Origin: Gammaproteobacteria bacterium
Lineage (GTDB): Bacteria; Pseudomonadota; Gammaproteobacteria; HK1
Reading direction: 5' to 3'
NCBI GenBank assembly: GCA_022826505.1
Contig: JAJDUQ010000324.1
Span: forward strand, 1-38,851
DNA length: 38,851 nt
In this document: positions 17,867-27,800 of the stretch, piece after piece
Position numbering within the stretch: the stretch's first letter is position 1
How the letters are laid out: every line of letters starts with the position of its first letter
Translations under genes and position numbers: made by a program
Notes under the pieces: model-generated
What the model was told of the DNA's origin: nothing
The model's database searches: none
What the model saw: the letters and a program-made list of their open reading frames with translations, nothing else

Positions 17867-19093
17867 TCAGCCGCGCCGTGATCCGTCCGAGGTGATCCCC
17901 GCCTCGACGAGCGCGTCGATCTCGGCCCGCTCGTAGCCGATCTCGCCGAGCACCTCCACGCTGTGCTCGCCGAGCCTCGGCGGGGCGCGGCGGATTGCGC
18001 CGGGAGTCTTCGAGAACCGCGCCGCGACGTTCGGGAAGCGCAACGTCCCCAGATCCGGATGCTCCAGTGTCTGCCAGAAGCCGGTCGCGGCGAGATGGGG
18101 GTCCTCGACGAGATCGTCTGGTCGATTGACCGGCATGGACGGAATGTTCGCCGCGTCGAACGCTTCGAGCCACTCGGCGGTGGTGCGCTCGGCCAGCAGC
18201 TCCCCGAGCATCGCGTAGACTTCGTCGATGTGCGCGAGGCGGCTCGGCAGGCTCGAGAACCGCGGATCCTCGGCAAGGTCCGGCCGTTGCGCGATCTCGA
18301 ACAGCGCCGCCCACTGGCAGTCGGTGTAGGGGAGGGCGCCGATCCAGCCGTCCCGGGTGCGGTAGGGGCGACGGTCCGGCGAGAGCGCGCGAGGGTAGCC
18401 CATCGAGCCCCGCGGCGGCTCGTAGGTCTTCCCGTAGAGGTGCTCGAACATGTTGAAGCCGACCAGCGTCTCGAACATCGGCACCTCGATGCACTGGCCT
18501 TCGCCGGTGCGCGCGCGGTGCAGCAGGGCCGCGAGCACCGCGACCGCGACGTGCAGCCCGGTCACCTTGTCGGCGACCACGGAGGTGACGTAGCGCGGCT
18601 CGTCGTTCACCGCCTGGAGCGCCGCGAGCCCCGAGACCGCCTGGATCATGTCGTCGTAGGCGGGCTTGTGCCCGTAGGGACCCGAGCGGCGGAAACCCCA
18701 GGCCCCGCAGTAGACGATGGACGCATTGCGCGCGCTCACCGCCCGGTAGTCGAGCCCGAGCCGGTCGATCGCCTGCGGGCGCATGTTGTGCACGAACGCG
18801 TCCGCGCTCTCCAGGAGCCGCATCATGGCCTCCAGGCCGCACGGGTGCTTGAGATCGAGCACCACGCCGCGCTTGTTGCGGTTGTTGGTGAGGAAGATCG
18901 CGCCCATCCGATCCTCGACCGGCGGCGGTCCGGCGCCGCGCACCGCGTCGCCATCGGGCGACTCGACCTTGATGACGTCCGCGCCGAGGTCGCCGAGCAT
19001 CTGGGTGGCGACCGGGCCGAGCAGGATGGTCGTGAGGTCCACGACCCGCATCCCCGCAAGGGGTCCGTTCGATGCCTGGGTCAGGTCTGCCAT
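17867..19093 (-). CDS. CaiB/BaiF family III CoA-transferase
   Basis: 408 residues, the family's usual length. The N-terminal block MRVVDLTTILLGP...LGDLGADVIKVE and NNRNKRGVVLDLK is diagnostic of CaiB/BaiF. The predicted nucleophilic Asp lies in KPAYDDMIQAVSG. The enzyme moves CoA between acyl-CoA and free acid through interlocked dimers. ATG 19093 (MADLTQASNG) is chosen over an upstream ATG ten codons earlier because family alignments usually begin near there. It is upstream of truncated kbl and an SDR in the same direction, and downstream of a Phd/ParE module. Confidence 0.87.
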   Translation of the reverse strand: MADLTQASNGPLAGMRVVDLTTILLGPVATQMLGDLGADVIKVESPDGDAVRGAGPPPVEDRMGAIFLTNNRNKRGVVLDLKHPCGLEAMMRLLESADAFVHNMRPQAIDRLGLDYRAVSARNASIVYCGAWGFRRSGPYGHKPAYDDMIQAVSGLAALQAVNDEPRYVTSVVADKVTGLHVAVAVLAALLHRARTGEGQCIEVPMFETLVGFNMFEHLYGKTYEPPRGSMGYPRALSPDRRPYRTRDGWIGALPYTDCQWAALFEIAQRPDLAEDPRFSSLPSRLAHIDEVYAMLGELLAERTTAEWLEAFDAANIPSMPVNRPDDLVEDPHLAATGFWQTLEHPDLGTLRFPNVAARFSKTPGAIRRAPPRLGEHSVEVLGEIGYERAEIDALVEAGITSDGSRRG

Positions 19094-19129
19094 GAAACGA
19101 TTCCGCTCTCGGCGCGCATGCACCGTGGT

Positions 19130-19453
19130 TCAGCGAACCAGCCGTTCAAGCAATTGACCGGACAGATCCCGGCGAGCTTCAAGGACCGCCATGACGTGGA
19201 CGCGATCGACGTCGTGTCGATAGACAATCCGCCTTGGCCCTTCAATCAGCTCCCGGTAGGTGAGGACATCCACCGCTCTCGCCTCGGGAACGATGCGGCC
19301 GCGTTCCGGCAGTGCGGCAAGGGCCTGGCAACGCCGCTCCAATCGCGCGAGCACGGTGAGGGCATTCGCCGGATTCTCCTCGGCAATGAACTCGACGATT
19401 CGTTCGAGGTCGAGTCTCGCCGCGTCTGTCCACAGGGCCTGGAAGTCAGCCAT
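19130..19453 (-). CDS. parE: ParE/RelE-family toxin
   Basis: 107 residues of the RelE/ParE fold: an N-terminal helical hairpin (WTDAARLDLERIVEFIAEENPANA) followed by beta strands with RELIEGPRRIVYRHDVDRVHVMAVLEARRD, the usual strand-Arg-strand ending with an R in the last strand. ParE toxins poison DNA gyrase, whereas RelE types cut mRNA; the sequence style (EGPRRIVYR, VMAVLEARRDL) favours ParE. It overlaps the antitoxin stop by eight bases and is complete, unlike most other toxin genes in this window. Confidence 0.85.
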   Translation of the reverse strand: MADFQALWTDAARLDLERIVEFIAEENPANALTVLARLERRCQALAALPERGRIVPEARAVDVLTYRELIEGPRRIVYRHDVDRVHVMAVLEARRDLSGQLLERLVR

Positions 19454-19724
19454 CCGTGGTGGCTTTCAAGCGGGCCTCGATGTCTGCGAACACCCGGTCC
19501 TGTGCGGTCGTCCGCCCCTGCGCGACATCGGCCTCTCCCTGCACCATGAGCTTCAGCATCAGCAGCGCATTCTGGAGACGCTGGTGGGCCCGGTAGTCCT
19601 GGACGACGGCACTGGCGGCACCACGCTGGGTAAGGATGATCGGGTGCTCGGCGGCCTTCATTTCGGAGAGCATTTGCGCCGCCCTGGCCTTGAACTCGCT
19701 CAGGCTCACTATCGATGTCGTCAT
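19446..19724 (-). CDS. Phd/YefM-family antitoxin
   Basis: 92 residues. The N-terminal Phd/YefM DNA-binding domain is seen in VSLSEFKARAAQMLSEMK...HPIILTQRGAASAVVQDY, where the I-L-T-x-x-G-x-x-x-A-V pattern is diagnostic. The C-terminal helix-rich tail would wrap the ParE toxin. GAGG nine bases before the ATG is a plausible ribosome site. The complex normally represses its own promoter, which should lie in the 173 bp upstream (19725-19897); no clear dyad was picked out there. Confidence 0.87.
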   Translation of the reverse strand: MTTSIVSLSEFKARAAQMLSEMKAAEHPIILTQRGAASAVVQDYRAHQRLQNALLMLKLMVQGEADVAQGRTTAQDRVFADIEARLKATTDG

Positions 19725-19897
19725 TCGGTTGCCTCGAATACGGTCCGATTTCGGGTCCGATCATACGGTACTCGTGCGATCCGCAACACGTCGGTTCGTG
19801 AAATTCCATCCCGAGTCGGAAGATCGCGAACGATGTGCTCGCTCCCGGTGGAAGGAAATCGGGGCACAGGCGGGTCAGTCGGCCGTGTCTCCCGCCG

Positions 19898-21064
19898 TCA
19901 GTACGACCTCGGCAGCCCGAGCACCCGCTCGGCGATGTAGTTGAGGATCATCTCGGGACTCACCGGCGCAATCCTCGGGATGAACACCTCGCGCATCAAC
20001 CGCTCGACGTGGAACTCCTTCGCGTAGCCCATGCCGCCGTGGGCCATCACCGCGCGCTCGCAGGCGCGGAACGCGGCCTCGCCTGCGAAGTACTTCGCCG
20101 CGTTCGCGTGCGCGCCGGCCGGCTGACCGTTGTCGTACGTCCAGGCGGCGCGCATCGCGAGGAGCCACGCCGCCTCGAGCTCGATCCAGCTCTCGGCGAG
20201 CGGGTGCGCAACGCCCTGGTTCTGCCCGATGGGGCGATCGAACACCACGCGCTCCTTCGCATAGCGGGCCGCGCGAGCCACTGCTTGCCGGCCGATGCCT
20301 ACCGCCTCCACCGCGACCAGCACCCGCTCGGGGTTCAGGCTGTGCAGCAGGAGGCGGAACCCATCGCCTTCCCCGCCGATGCGATCCTCCTCCGCAACCC
20401 GCAGGCCGTCGACGAACAACGCGTTCGTGTCGACGCTGCCGCGGCCCATCTTCTCGATCTCGCGCACTTCCACGCACTCACGGTCGAGGGCGGTGTAGAA
20501 GAGGGTGAGTCCGTCGGTGGAGCGCCGGCACCGGTCGCGCGGCGTGGTGCGGGCCAGCAACAGGATTCTGTCCGCAACCTGGGCGGTGGAGGTCCACATC
20601 TTTCGCCCGTCGACCACGTAGCCTCGTCCGTCGCGGCGGGCGAAGGTGGTGATGCGGCCGGTGTCGAGCCCGGCGTCGGGCTCGGTCACTCCGAAGCAGC
20701 AGACCTCGTCTCCGGCGATGAGCGGGGGGAGGAAGCGCGCCTTCTGCGCATCGGTGCCGGCAACCACGATCGGCATCGGCCCGAAGATGTTGAGGTGAAT
20801 CGCGGAGGCCGCGCTCATCGCCCCGGCGGAGTCCGTGATTGCATGCATCATCACCGCCGCCTCGGTCAGCCCGAGGCCGCTCCCGCCGTGCTCGGCCGGC
20901 ATCGCGATGCCGAGCCAGCCGCCTTCGGCGACCGCACGGCGGAACGCGTGCGGGAACGCGCTGTCGCGGTCCCGCGCGAGCCAGTAGTCGTCGCCGAACC
21001 GCGCGGCGATGCGGCGCACGCTCTCGTCGATCGCACGCTGGTCGTCGGTCAGTGCGAAGTCCAA
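19898..21064 (-). CDS. Acyl-CoA dehydrogenase
   Basis: 388 residues, complete ACAD fold: N-terminal helical domain (MDFALTDDQRAI), the middle beta domain with CCFGVTEPDAG and KMWTSTAQVADR, and the C-terminal helical domain with FDRPIGQNQGVAHPLAES and AHGGMGYAKEFHVERLMREV. The usual catalytic Glu at the end (YEGT region) is replaced by Ala-Pro-Val (366-368), but a Glu (E246, in SLNPERVLVA) sits in the alternative position used by isovaleryl- and long-chain ACADs, so the enzyme should still be active. Translation appears to start at TTG 21064. It introduces a 2,3 double bond, passing electrons to ETF. Likely substrate: branched or long acyl-CoA (inference). Confidence 0.86.
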   Translation of the reverse strand: MDFALTDDQRAIDESVRRIAARFGDDYWLARDRDSAFPHAFRRAVAEGGWLGIAMPAEHGGSGLGLTEAAVMMHAITDSAGAMSAASAIHLNIFGPMPIVVAGTDAQKARFLPPLIAGDEVCCFGVTEPDAGLDTGRITTFARRDGRGYVVDGRKMWTSTAQVADRILLLARTTPRDRCRRSTDGLTLFYTALDRECVEVREIEKMGRGSVDTNALFVDGLRVAEEDRIGGEGDGFRLLLHSLNPERVLVAVEAVGIGRQAVARAARYAKERVVFDRPIGQNQGVAHPLAESWIELEAAWLLAMRAAWTYDNGQPAGAHANAAKYFAGEAAFRACERAVMAHGGMGYAKEFHVERLMREVFIPRIAPVSPEMILNYIAERVLGLPRSY

Positions 21065-21309
21065 TGCGGTGCCGGTGATGTTTCAGGGGCGGGAGCGACT
21101 TCTCGCGGCGTCAGGCGATCGGAGCTGCCCTGGCACGATTCCGGTCCGGGGTTTCGCGCCCGGAGCGACCCAATCGCCACGCAACGCCCGCGAATCGATC
21201 ACGACGAATTGCCGCAAGGGGCGGCTTCGCGCGATGAGATTCGAGGGAGCGGAGATGGACGGCCGGGGCAATGTCTCGCGGTAGTCGAGGCGAGCGCCCC
21301 GAACCACCC

Positions 21310-21642
21310 TCATTTCGGTCGCACGCTCGACTCGAAGAACGGCGCGTTCACCATCAGCTTGTTCTCCTGCCGTTCGAGCCAGCCGGCCTCGCCGCTCGCC
21401 GCTACATATTCGAGCCACTCCGGGTCCGCCCACATGGCGGCGCGCTTGGTCTCGCGGTCGGCCGCGTTCTCGTAGACCCAGATGTGGACATACTGGTTCG
21501 GGTCGCCGGTCTCGCAGGTGCCGTAGAACAGGGGTTCGCCGAGATGGCGGGTCTGCGGGGTCAGGCCCTTCTCCGCGTAGAGTGTCAGGTGATTGGCGAT
21601 GGTGCCGGGCCGGCAGGTGTAGGTGCGAACGTCGAACAGCAT
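21310..21642 (-). CDS. NIPSNAP family protein
   Basis: 110 residues. The start MLFDVRTYTCRPGTIANHL and the following LGEPLFYGTCETGDPNQYVHIWVYEN and AAMWADPEWLEY match the NIPSNAP dimeric alpha-beta barrel family. A perfect AAGGAG ribosome site lies seven bases before the ATG. The function of bacterial members is poorly known; small ferredoxin-like barrels of this kind often act as monooxygenases or decarboxylases, but no catalytic residues are defined. It is downstream-adjacent to the acyl-CoA dehydrogenase's 5' end in the same direction (245 bp apart, no gene between). Confidence 0.82.
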   Translation of the reverse strand: MLFDVRTYTCRPGTIANHLTLYAEKGLTPQTRHLGEPLFYGTCETGDPNQYVHIWVYENAADRETKRAAMWADPEWLEYVAASGEAGWLERQENKLMVNAPFFESSVRPK

Positions 21643-21974
21643 GGGCGTCTCCTTCGAATCTGGTCGGGCGGTACGTCGGTCCGGTGTACGGAATCTCGTT
21701 GCGAACGTGCATGTTCCGGGTGCTCGGTGTCGGCGGGGTTGTCCGCGTGCACCGAATCCCGGTCCCGGCGGTCGGGGTCGAATCGCGAGAATCGCGCCGA
21801 AGCCTTCGTGAAGTTCGCGTGTTTCCGCGGTGCTCCGAACTCCACGCGGCTCGGCACTCTATCGAGGCGCCTCCGATAACGCCACCAATCCCACCGAGCG
21901 AATCTACCGCTGACAGCCCGTTTTCTGCGATGCTCCGGCGTGGCTCGAAAGTCGTCGTCCTTCGGGGGTATCTC
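21643..21974. other. Divergent intergenic region, no gene recognised
   Basis: These 332 bases separate the leftward NIPSNAP gene from the rightward DAO-type oxidase and should hold both promoters. A long open frame reads through from upstream into the oxidase but has no protein-like features before residue M at 21975. I see no strong hairpin, repeat or promoter match. Confidence 0.5.
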
Positions 21975-23315
21975 ATGCCGATGATCTCGGAGTCCACACC
22001 AGTCGCGTTCTCCGATCCGCTTCCGGATGCGGTCGATGTCGCGGTGATCGGCGCGGGGGTCATCGGTACCTCGACCGCCTGGTTCCTCGCGAAGCAGGGA
22101 GTCCGGGTCGCGCTCATCGAAAAGGGGCGAGTCGCAGGGGAGCAGTCGAGCCGCAACTGGGGCTGGGTACGCCAGCAGGGGCGAGACCGGTACGAGCTGC
22201 CGATCATGATGGAGTCGAATCGGATCTGGCGGGGTCTGGCCGAGGAGACCGGGGAGAGCGACCTCACGTTCACTGCCGCGGGCTGCGTGTATCTGGCGGA
22301 AGACGAGCGGGAGCTTGCCAAGTACGAGCAGTGGCACGACCTCGCTAGGGAACATCAGCTCGACACCCGGATGCTTTCGGCCGACGAGGCGCGCGAGGTG
22401 GCTTCCGGGGTGGAAGGAAGATGGGTCGGCGGGATGCTGACTCCGAGCGACGGGCGTGCGGAGCCCTTCGTCGCGGTGCCGGCGCTCGCGCGCGCGGCGC
22501 GCCGGCTCCAGGTGTCCGTCACGGAGAACTGCGCCGTTCGCACCCTCGAGACGGCGGGCGGTCAGGTTCGCGGTGTCCAAACGGAGCTCGGATCGGTACG
22601 GGCCGACCGGGTCGTGCTCGCGGGCGGAGCATGGTCCACGTACTTCGCGGGCAACGCGGGGATCGACCTGCCGCAACTCGTCGTGCGCTCCACCGTGGGC
22701 CGTACCAACCCCGCGCCGGATCGTGGCCTTCCGAACGTCAACGCGCCGGGGTTCACGCTGCGCCGGCGCGAGGACGGCGGCTATACCGTCTCGTCCGGGG
22801 ATTTCGCGGAACACTACATATGCCCGCGTTCGTTCAAGTACTTCACGAAGTTCTTCTCGCTGTTGAGGCTCTCGGCCAAGGACATGCGCCTCAGACTGAA
22901 GCCGCCGGCGGGCTACCCGGGCGCGTGGGGTTCCAAGTCGCGCTGGTCCGCGGACGAGGTCACACCGTTCGAACGGATGCGGGTGGTCAATCCGCCACCG
23001 TCGGAGGAGGTCCGGCGGCGCCTCGCCGAACGGATGCCGCGCCGGGTGCCCTGGCTGCACGAGGTCGGTCTCGCGGAAATTTGGGCCGGGATGATCGACG
23101 TGACGCCCGATGCGGTGCCCTACATCTGCGAGGTGCCGGCGCTCGAGGGCCTGTTCATCGGGACCGGCATGAGCGGACACGGATTCGGGATCGGGCCGGG
23201 TGTGGGCCGGGTCCTCGCCGACCTGGTGCTGGGCCGCCCCACGGGGTTCGACCTCGCGCGCTTCCGATTCGGGCGTTTCACCGACGGCAGCCCCATCGTG
23301 CCCGGGCCGTACTGA
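21975..23315 (+). CDS. FAD-dependent D-amino-acid oxidase/glycine oxidase family oxidoreductase (DAO)
   Basis: 446 residues. FAD-binding motif VIGAGVIGTSTAWFLAKQG followed by Glu in ALIEKGRVAGEQSSRNWGWVRQQGRD, a block typical of DadA-like deaminating oxidases. The second FAD region lies near the C-terminus (FIGTGMSGHGFGIGPGVGRVLADLV). GGGGG six bases before the ATG at 21975 supports this start; another ATG two codons on is possible. Family enzymes oxidise D-amino acids, sarcosine or related secondary amines in the cytoplasm or at the membrane. It is not obviously in an operon: it converges on the AT-rich cassette. Confidence 0.85.
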   Translation: MPMISESTPVAFSDPLPDAVDVAVIGAGVIGTSTAWFLAKQGVRVALIEKGRVAGEQSSRNWGWVRQQGRDRYELPIMMESNRIWRGLAEETGESDLTFTAAGCVYLAEDERELAKYEQWHDLAREHQLDTRMLSADEAREVASGVEGRWVGGMLTPSDGRAEPFVAVPALARAARRLQVSVTENCAVRTLETAGGQVRGVQTELGSVRADRVVLAGGAWSTYFAGNAGIDLPQLVVRSTVGRTNPAPDRGLPNVNAPGFTLRRREDGGYTVSSGDFAEHYICPRSFKYFTKFFSLLRLSAKDMRLRLKPPAGYPGAWGSKSRWSADEVTPFERMRVVNPPPSEEVRRRLAERMPRRVPWLHEVGLAEIWAGMIDVTPDAVPYICEVPALEGLFIGTGMSGHGFGIGPGVGRVLADLVLGRPTGFDLARFRFGRFTDGSPIVPGPY

Positions 23316-23416
23316 GTGTAGTCCGTAACGAAGTGAGCAAGCGGTACAGGGACGGGCTGAGCGCTTGGTGCAACATTCCACCCGCATGTCGGAGGAATGC
23401 TTCTTCGGAGTGGGTG

Positions 23417-24217
23417 TCAGTTTGTATGTGACGGAATAATGCTCGCCCAGTTCTCTGGGCCGTGTTGCGCAAGTACCCTAACTCTGGAACGAGGTGGCAA
23501 TACTCCTACAACCTCATTGGTTGTATCGTTTCTATAGATGTAGACGTTACTGTCTGGCGAAACGGCATCATTCGAGGAAAGCGCTTCGCCATTCCCACTC
23601 TGTAGATGGTTTCTCGTCCAATCTTCGTTGATTCGTACCCAGCCTTGGGACACATTTCGCTCCACAATGCCCGACTCCGTCCAGAACCGTCGCACCGGAC
23701 TTGTACCGTCTAACGGAACCATCAAACCCGTCGCAACATAACATTCGATACCATCCTCCTCGCAACGTCTCAGTTGAGAAGCGAGATCTCCAGTTTGGCT
23801 GCTCTGATTAGTGGATGGATCCCGAGCAATTTGGCACAACATCGACACCGTTCCCACGGTTTCTCGATCGTCGGGTTCTCCAAGTTTCAATGCTCTGGCA
23901 TCTTCAGATTGTGGAGAAACAACTACGAGTGCACCAATGCCGATGTCAACGTCGCTCAATGGTGTGGGCGGTGCGCCATCACTACTCTCTTGTGCAGTTA
24001 CCAACGACTCACAGGTGGTATTGAGCTCATAACCGTAAAGGTTGCGTACACGATCTAGTTCTTTGGGTGCCAGGAGCCATTGAGCTGCCCACTTCGCCTT
24101 GGTGATGATCGGTGTCTCCGAGATGTCGCGCACACGGAACCAGTCTTGGCTATGTGCGACCAAAGGGGCAATAATTGATACAACCGAAGTCAGAAAAATA
24201 ATTGTCCTGATCGCCAT
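23417..24217 (-). CDS. Secreted protein with C-terminal SH3-like domain, unrecognised family
   Basis: 266 residues from ATG 24217 (a GTG four codons earlier is also possible). The first 22 residues are a classic Sec signal peptide (MAIRTIIFLTSVVSIIAPLV then AHS|QDW). The mature part has four cysteines (in TTCES, MLCQ, RRCEE and IECYV), fitting two disulfides in the periplasm. The last 45 residues (SNVYIYRNDTTNEVVGVLPP then SRVRVL) look like a bacterial SH3-like fold, often used to bind cell-wall or other peptides. Base composition is visibly more AT-rich than all neighbours and codons such as ATA, AAT and TCT are used freely. It lies 12 bp after the membrane-protein gene, in the same direction, suggesting a two-gene unit acquired by transfer. 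I do not recognise the family. Confidence 0.65.
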   Translation of the reverse strand: MAIRTIIFLTSVVSIIAPLVAHSQDWFRVRDISETPIITKAKWAAQWLLAPKELDRVRNLYGYELNTTCESLVTAQESSDGAPPTPLSDVDIGIGALVVVSPQSEDARALKLGEPDDRETVGTVSMLCQIARDPSTNQSSQTGDLASQLRRCEEDGIECYVATGLMVPLDGTSPVRRFWTESGIVERNVSQGWVRINEDWTRNHLQSGNGEALSSNDAVSPDSNVYIYRNDTTNEVVGVLPPRSRVRVLAQHGPENWASIIPSHTN

Positions 24218-24229
24218 GATTCTTTGCAC

Positions 24230-24814
24230 CTAGTTAAATTCGATTCCGAGTGAATAGCGAATTATCAGAACGGTAATGGCCGGCAATGCGACTCCTTCAA
24301 GATATAAGGCTACTGGACCTCTATTCTTTTCGATTTTACTCAGAATAAATGCGAACAATAGTGCCAATAGTATCGCGATCAAAATGACTATATTAATCAC
24401 TTGGTCAAGAGTGATTCCTGAGGCTGCCGCAGCGCTAGTGGCGGCCGCAGTGACTTTGGGGTAGATTGGTATACTTCCTCGTACTAAAAATAAGCATGCA
24501 ATGTAGGTTGCGGCACCCGCTAAAGCATACCCGAAGCTTCTCCAGAATTCTCCTGACGCCATGCTACTTTTGCTGCGTTTCTCCGGACTCTCTTGCGATA
24601 TCTCTTGCGGCTTCGTAGTCCACCTTTCGCGGACGATCCGTACCACCTCCGCGAGTTCATAGAGCAGGGGATTTTTTCCGCGATTCAGTGGTGGAGACTG
24701 CGGGTTGGGGGAAGTTGGCATTGGCCCTTGGCCATCGGTTGTTCGGGACGCAGCGGGTGGACCGAGTTTATTGGGCTCGGGTACGGTTGCGTCAGAGTCG
24801 GTGGATTGCGGCAT
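24230..24814 (-). CDS. Membrane protein of unknown function with proline-rich N-terminus
   Basis: 194 residues. Residues 1-50 are Pro/Ser/Thr-rich and probably disordered; 50-66 is an amphipathic stretch (LLYELAEVVRIVRERW). Three hydrophobic segments follow: about 94-112, 138-159 (INIVILIAILLALLFAF) and 168-188. An Ala-rich loop (121-132) separates the first two. The isoleucine-rich helices and AT-rich codons differ from surrounding genes. It is the first gene of the two-gene cassette with the secreted SH3-like protein; the two may act together at the envelope. The start is uncertain: no clear ribosome site precedes ATG 24814, and ATG at residue 32 or 85 cannot be excluded. No family recognised. 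Confidence 0.6.
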   Translation of the reverse strand: MPQSTDSDATVPEPNKLGPPAASRTTDGQGPMPTSPNPQSPPLNRGKNPLLYELAEVVRIVRERWTTKPQEISQESPEKRSKSSMASGEFWRSFGYALAGAATYIACLFLVRGSIPIYPKVTAAATSAAAASGITLDQVINIVILIAILLALLFAFILSKIEKNRGPVALYLEGVALPAITVLIIRYSLGIEFN

Positions 24815-24891
24815 TTGTCAACCGTGCTTGTGGAGCCGTCTGTAGAAGTGTAGTAAGGGCGGAGACATGTGTCTACGGGAGCAAGGCATCG

Positions 24892-27800
24892 GTGGGCAGG
24901 TTCTCGAAAATCCTGGTGGCGAATCGCGGCGAGATCGCGATCCGGGTCCTTCGTGCGGCCAACGAGATGGGGAAGGCCACGGTCGCGGTGTTTGCCGACG
25001 AGGACCGCCTCGCGCTGCATCGCTCCAAGGCCGACGAGGCGTACCGGATCGGCGAAGGGAAGGGCCCGATCTCCGCCTACCTCGCATTCGACGAGATCGT
25101 CCGGGTCGCGGTCGACACCGGAACCGACGCCATCCACCCGGGCTACGGATTCCTGTCCGAATCGCCGGAGTTCGCCGAGGCCTGCGAGAAGGAGGGAATC
25201 GCCTTCATCGGGCCGCGACCGGATACGCTGCGCCGGCTCGGCGACAAGGTCTCCGCGAGGGCCATTGCCGCGGCGGCCGGCGTACCGACCGTTCCCGCAA
25301 CCGGCGCACTGCCCGCGGACCCGCGCACCGCGCTGAAGCTGGCCGAAGAAGTCGGATTCCCCGGCATGCTCAAGGCGAGCTGGGGCGGGGGCGGGCGCGG
25401 CATGCGCGAGGTGGACAGTGCCGAGCGGTTCGAAGCGGCGTTGCTCGCGGCACGGCGCGAGGCGGCCGCCGCGTTCGGCAAGGACGAGATCTACCTGGAG
25501 CGATTCATCCGGCGGGCCCGGCACCTGGAGGTCCAGGTGCTCGCCGACGCCGGCGGGCGCATCGTGCATCTCTTCGAGCGCGACTGCTCGGTGCAGCGAC
25601 GCAACCAGAAGATCGTCGAGTGCGCCCCCGCCCCGGGCCTCTCTGCGGCGCAGCGCGACGAGCTGACCGGATACGCCCTCGCCATCGCCCGCGAGGCGGA
25701 CTACCTCAACGCCGGCACGGTGGAGTTCCTGCACGACATGGACACCGGGCGCTTCCACTTCATCGAGGTGAATCCCCGCATCCAGGTGGAGCACACGGTG
25801 ACCGAGCAGGTCACCGGCGTGGATCTGGTGCGCGCCCAGATCCGCATCGCGGAGGGAGCGGCCATCGGCGAGGGACCGAACGACGCCTGCCCTCCGCAGA
25901 ACGCCGTCGCGCTGCGCGGCCACGCGGTGCAGTGCCGGATCACCACCGAAGACCCGCTCGACCGCTTCATTCCCGACTACGGACGGATCACCGCGTACCG
26001 GGTCGCGACCGGATTCGGAATCCGCCTCGACGGCGGCACCGCCTACACCGGCGCGGTCATCACGCGGCACTACGACTCTCTGCTGGAGAAGGTCACCGCA
26101 TGGGCGCCGTCGCGCGAAGGGGCCATCGACCGCATGCGGCGCGCGCTGCGCGAGTTCCGCATCCGCGGGGTCGCGACCAACATCGCATTCCTCGAGCGGC
26201 TCGTGGACGACGAGGCGTTTCGCAGTGGAAAGTTCACCACGCGCTTCATCGACGACAATCCCGCGCTGCTCGAGTTCACCCGCCCCCGCGACCGGGCCAG
26301 CCGGCTCCTTCGCTATATCGCCGAGGTCACCGTCAACGGTCATCCGGAGGTCAGGGATCGGCCGCCGCCTCCGGCCCACGCCCACAACCCGCGCGCACCC
26401 GAGCTCCTTGCCGAATCATCCGCAGGCGGCGCCAAGGCGCTGCTCGATGCGGAAGGGCCGGCCGCGGTGGCGGACTGGCTACGGGACCAGACCCGTGTCC
26501 TCGTCACCGACACCACCATGCGCGACGCGCCCCAGTCGCTGCTCGCCACCCGCATGCGCACCCACGACATGGAGCGGATTGCGGCGGCCTACGCACGCAA
26601 TCTCCCGGGCCTGTTTTCCATCGAATGCTGGGGGGGCGCAACGTTCGACGTGGCGCTGCGTTTCCTCGGCGAGTGTCCGTGGGAGCGGCTGCGGCGGCTG
26701 CGCGCGCGCATCCCCAACATCCTGCTCCAGATGCTGCTGCGCGCCTCGAACGCGGTCGGCTACACCAACTATCCGGACAACGTGGTGCAGGGATTCGTCG
26801 GCCGCGCCGCAGCCTCCGGAATCGACCTCTTCCGCATCTTCGACCCCCTGAACTCGGTCGAGAACATGCGGATCGCGATCGACGCGGTGCTGGAGTCGGG
26901 GCGCATTTGCGAGGCGGCCATCTGCTACACCGGAGACCTGCACGATCCGGGCCGCAGCCGGTACGACCGCGACTACTATCTGCGCACGGCCCGCGAGCTT
27001 CGCGACGCCGGCACCCACATTCTCGGCATCAAGGACATGGCGGGGCTCGTGAAGCCCGCCGCCGCCCGCGAGCTGGTGCAGGCGCTCAGGCACGAAACCG
27101 GGCTTCCGGTGCACTTCCATACCCACGACACGTCGGGCATCGCGGCGGCGAGCGTGCTGGCCGCGGTGGACGCCGGTGTCGATGCCGTCGATCTCGCGAT
27201 GGACAGCCTCTCGGGCTTCACCTCCCAGCCCTGCCTCGGCGCGGTGGTGGAGGCGCTGCGCGGCCAGCCGCGCGGCACCGGGCTCGACCCCGCCCGCATC
27301 CGGGAGATCTCCGACTACTGGGAGGCGGTGCGCGCGCAGTACGCGGCGTTCGAGACCGACATGCGGGCGCCTGCCTCCGAGGTGTACCTGCACGAGATGC
27401 CGGGCGGACAGTTCACGAACCTGCGCGAGCAGGCCCGCTCGCTCGGTCTCGCCGAGCGCTGGCACGAGGTGGCGAGCGCGTACGCCGAGGTCAACCGGAT
27501 GTTCGGCGACATCGTGAAGGTGACGCCGACCTCGAAGGTGGTGGGCGACCTGGCGCTGGTGATGGTCTCGGGAGGGCTGACCCGGGCCGATGTCGAGGAC
27601 CCGGAACGCGACATCGCGTTCCCGGAGTCGGTGGTGGGGTTGTTCCGCGGCGAGCTCGGTCGGATGCCGGGCGGATTCCCGGAGCCGCTCGCGCGCAAGA
27701 TTCTGAAGGGGGTAAAGCCGATTGAAGGGCGTCCGGGCGCGATGCTTCCTCCGGCGGATCTGGAGGCGGAGCGTGCGAGGGCGGAGGCGGCGACCGGCTG

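Noticed and set aside
24867..24892. Upstream ATG (24867) as start of pyruvate carboxylase
   Set aside because: It is out of frame with the carboxylase; GTG 24892 is in frame, directly precedes the conserved N-terminus and has AAGG upstream.
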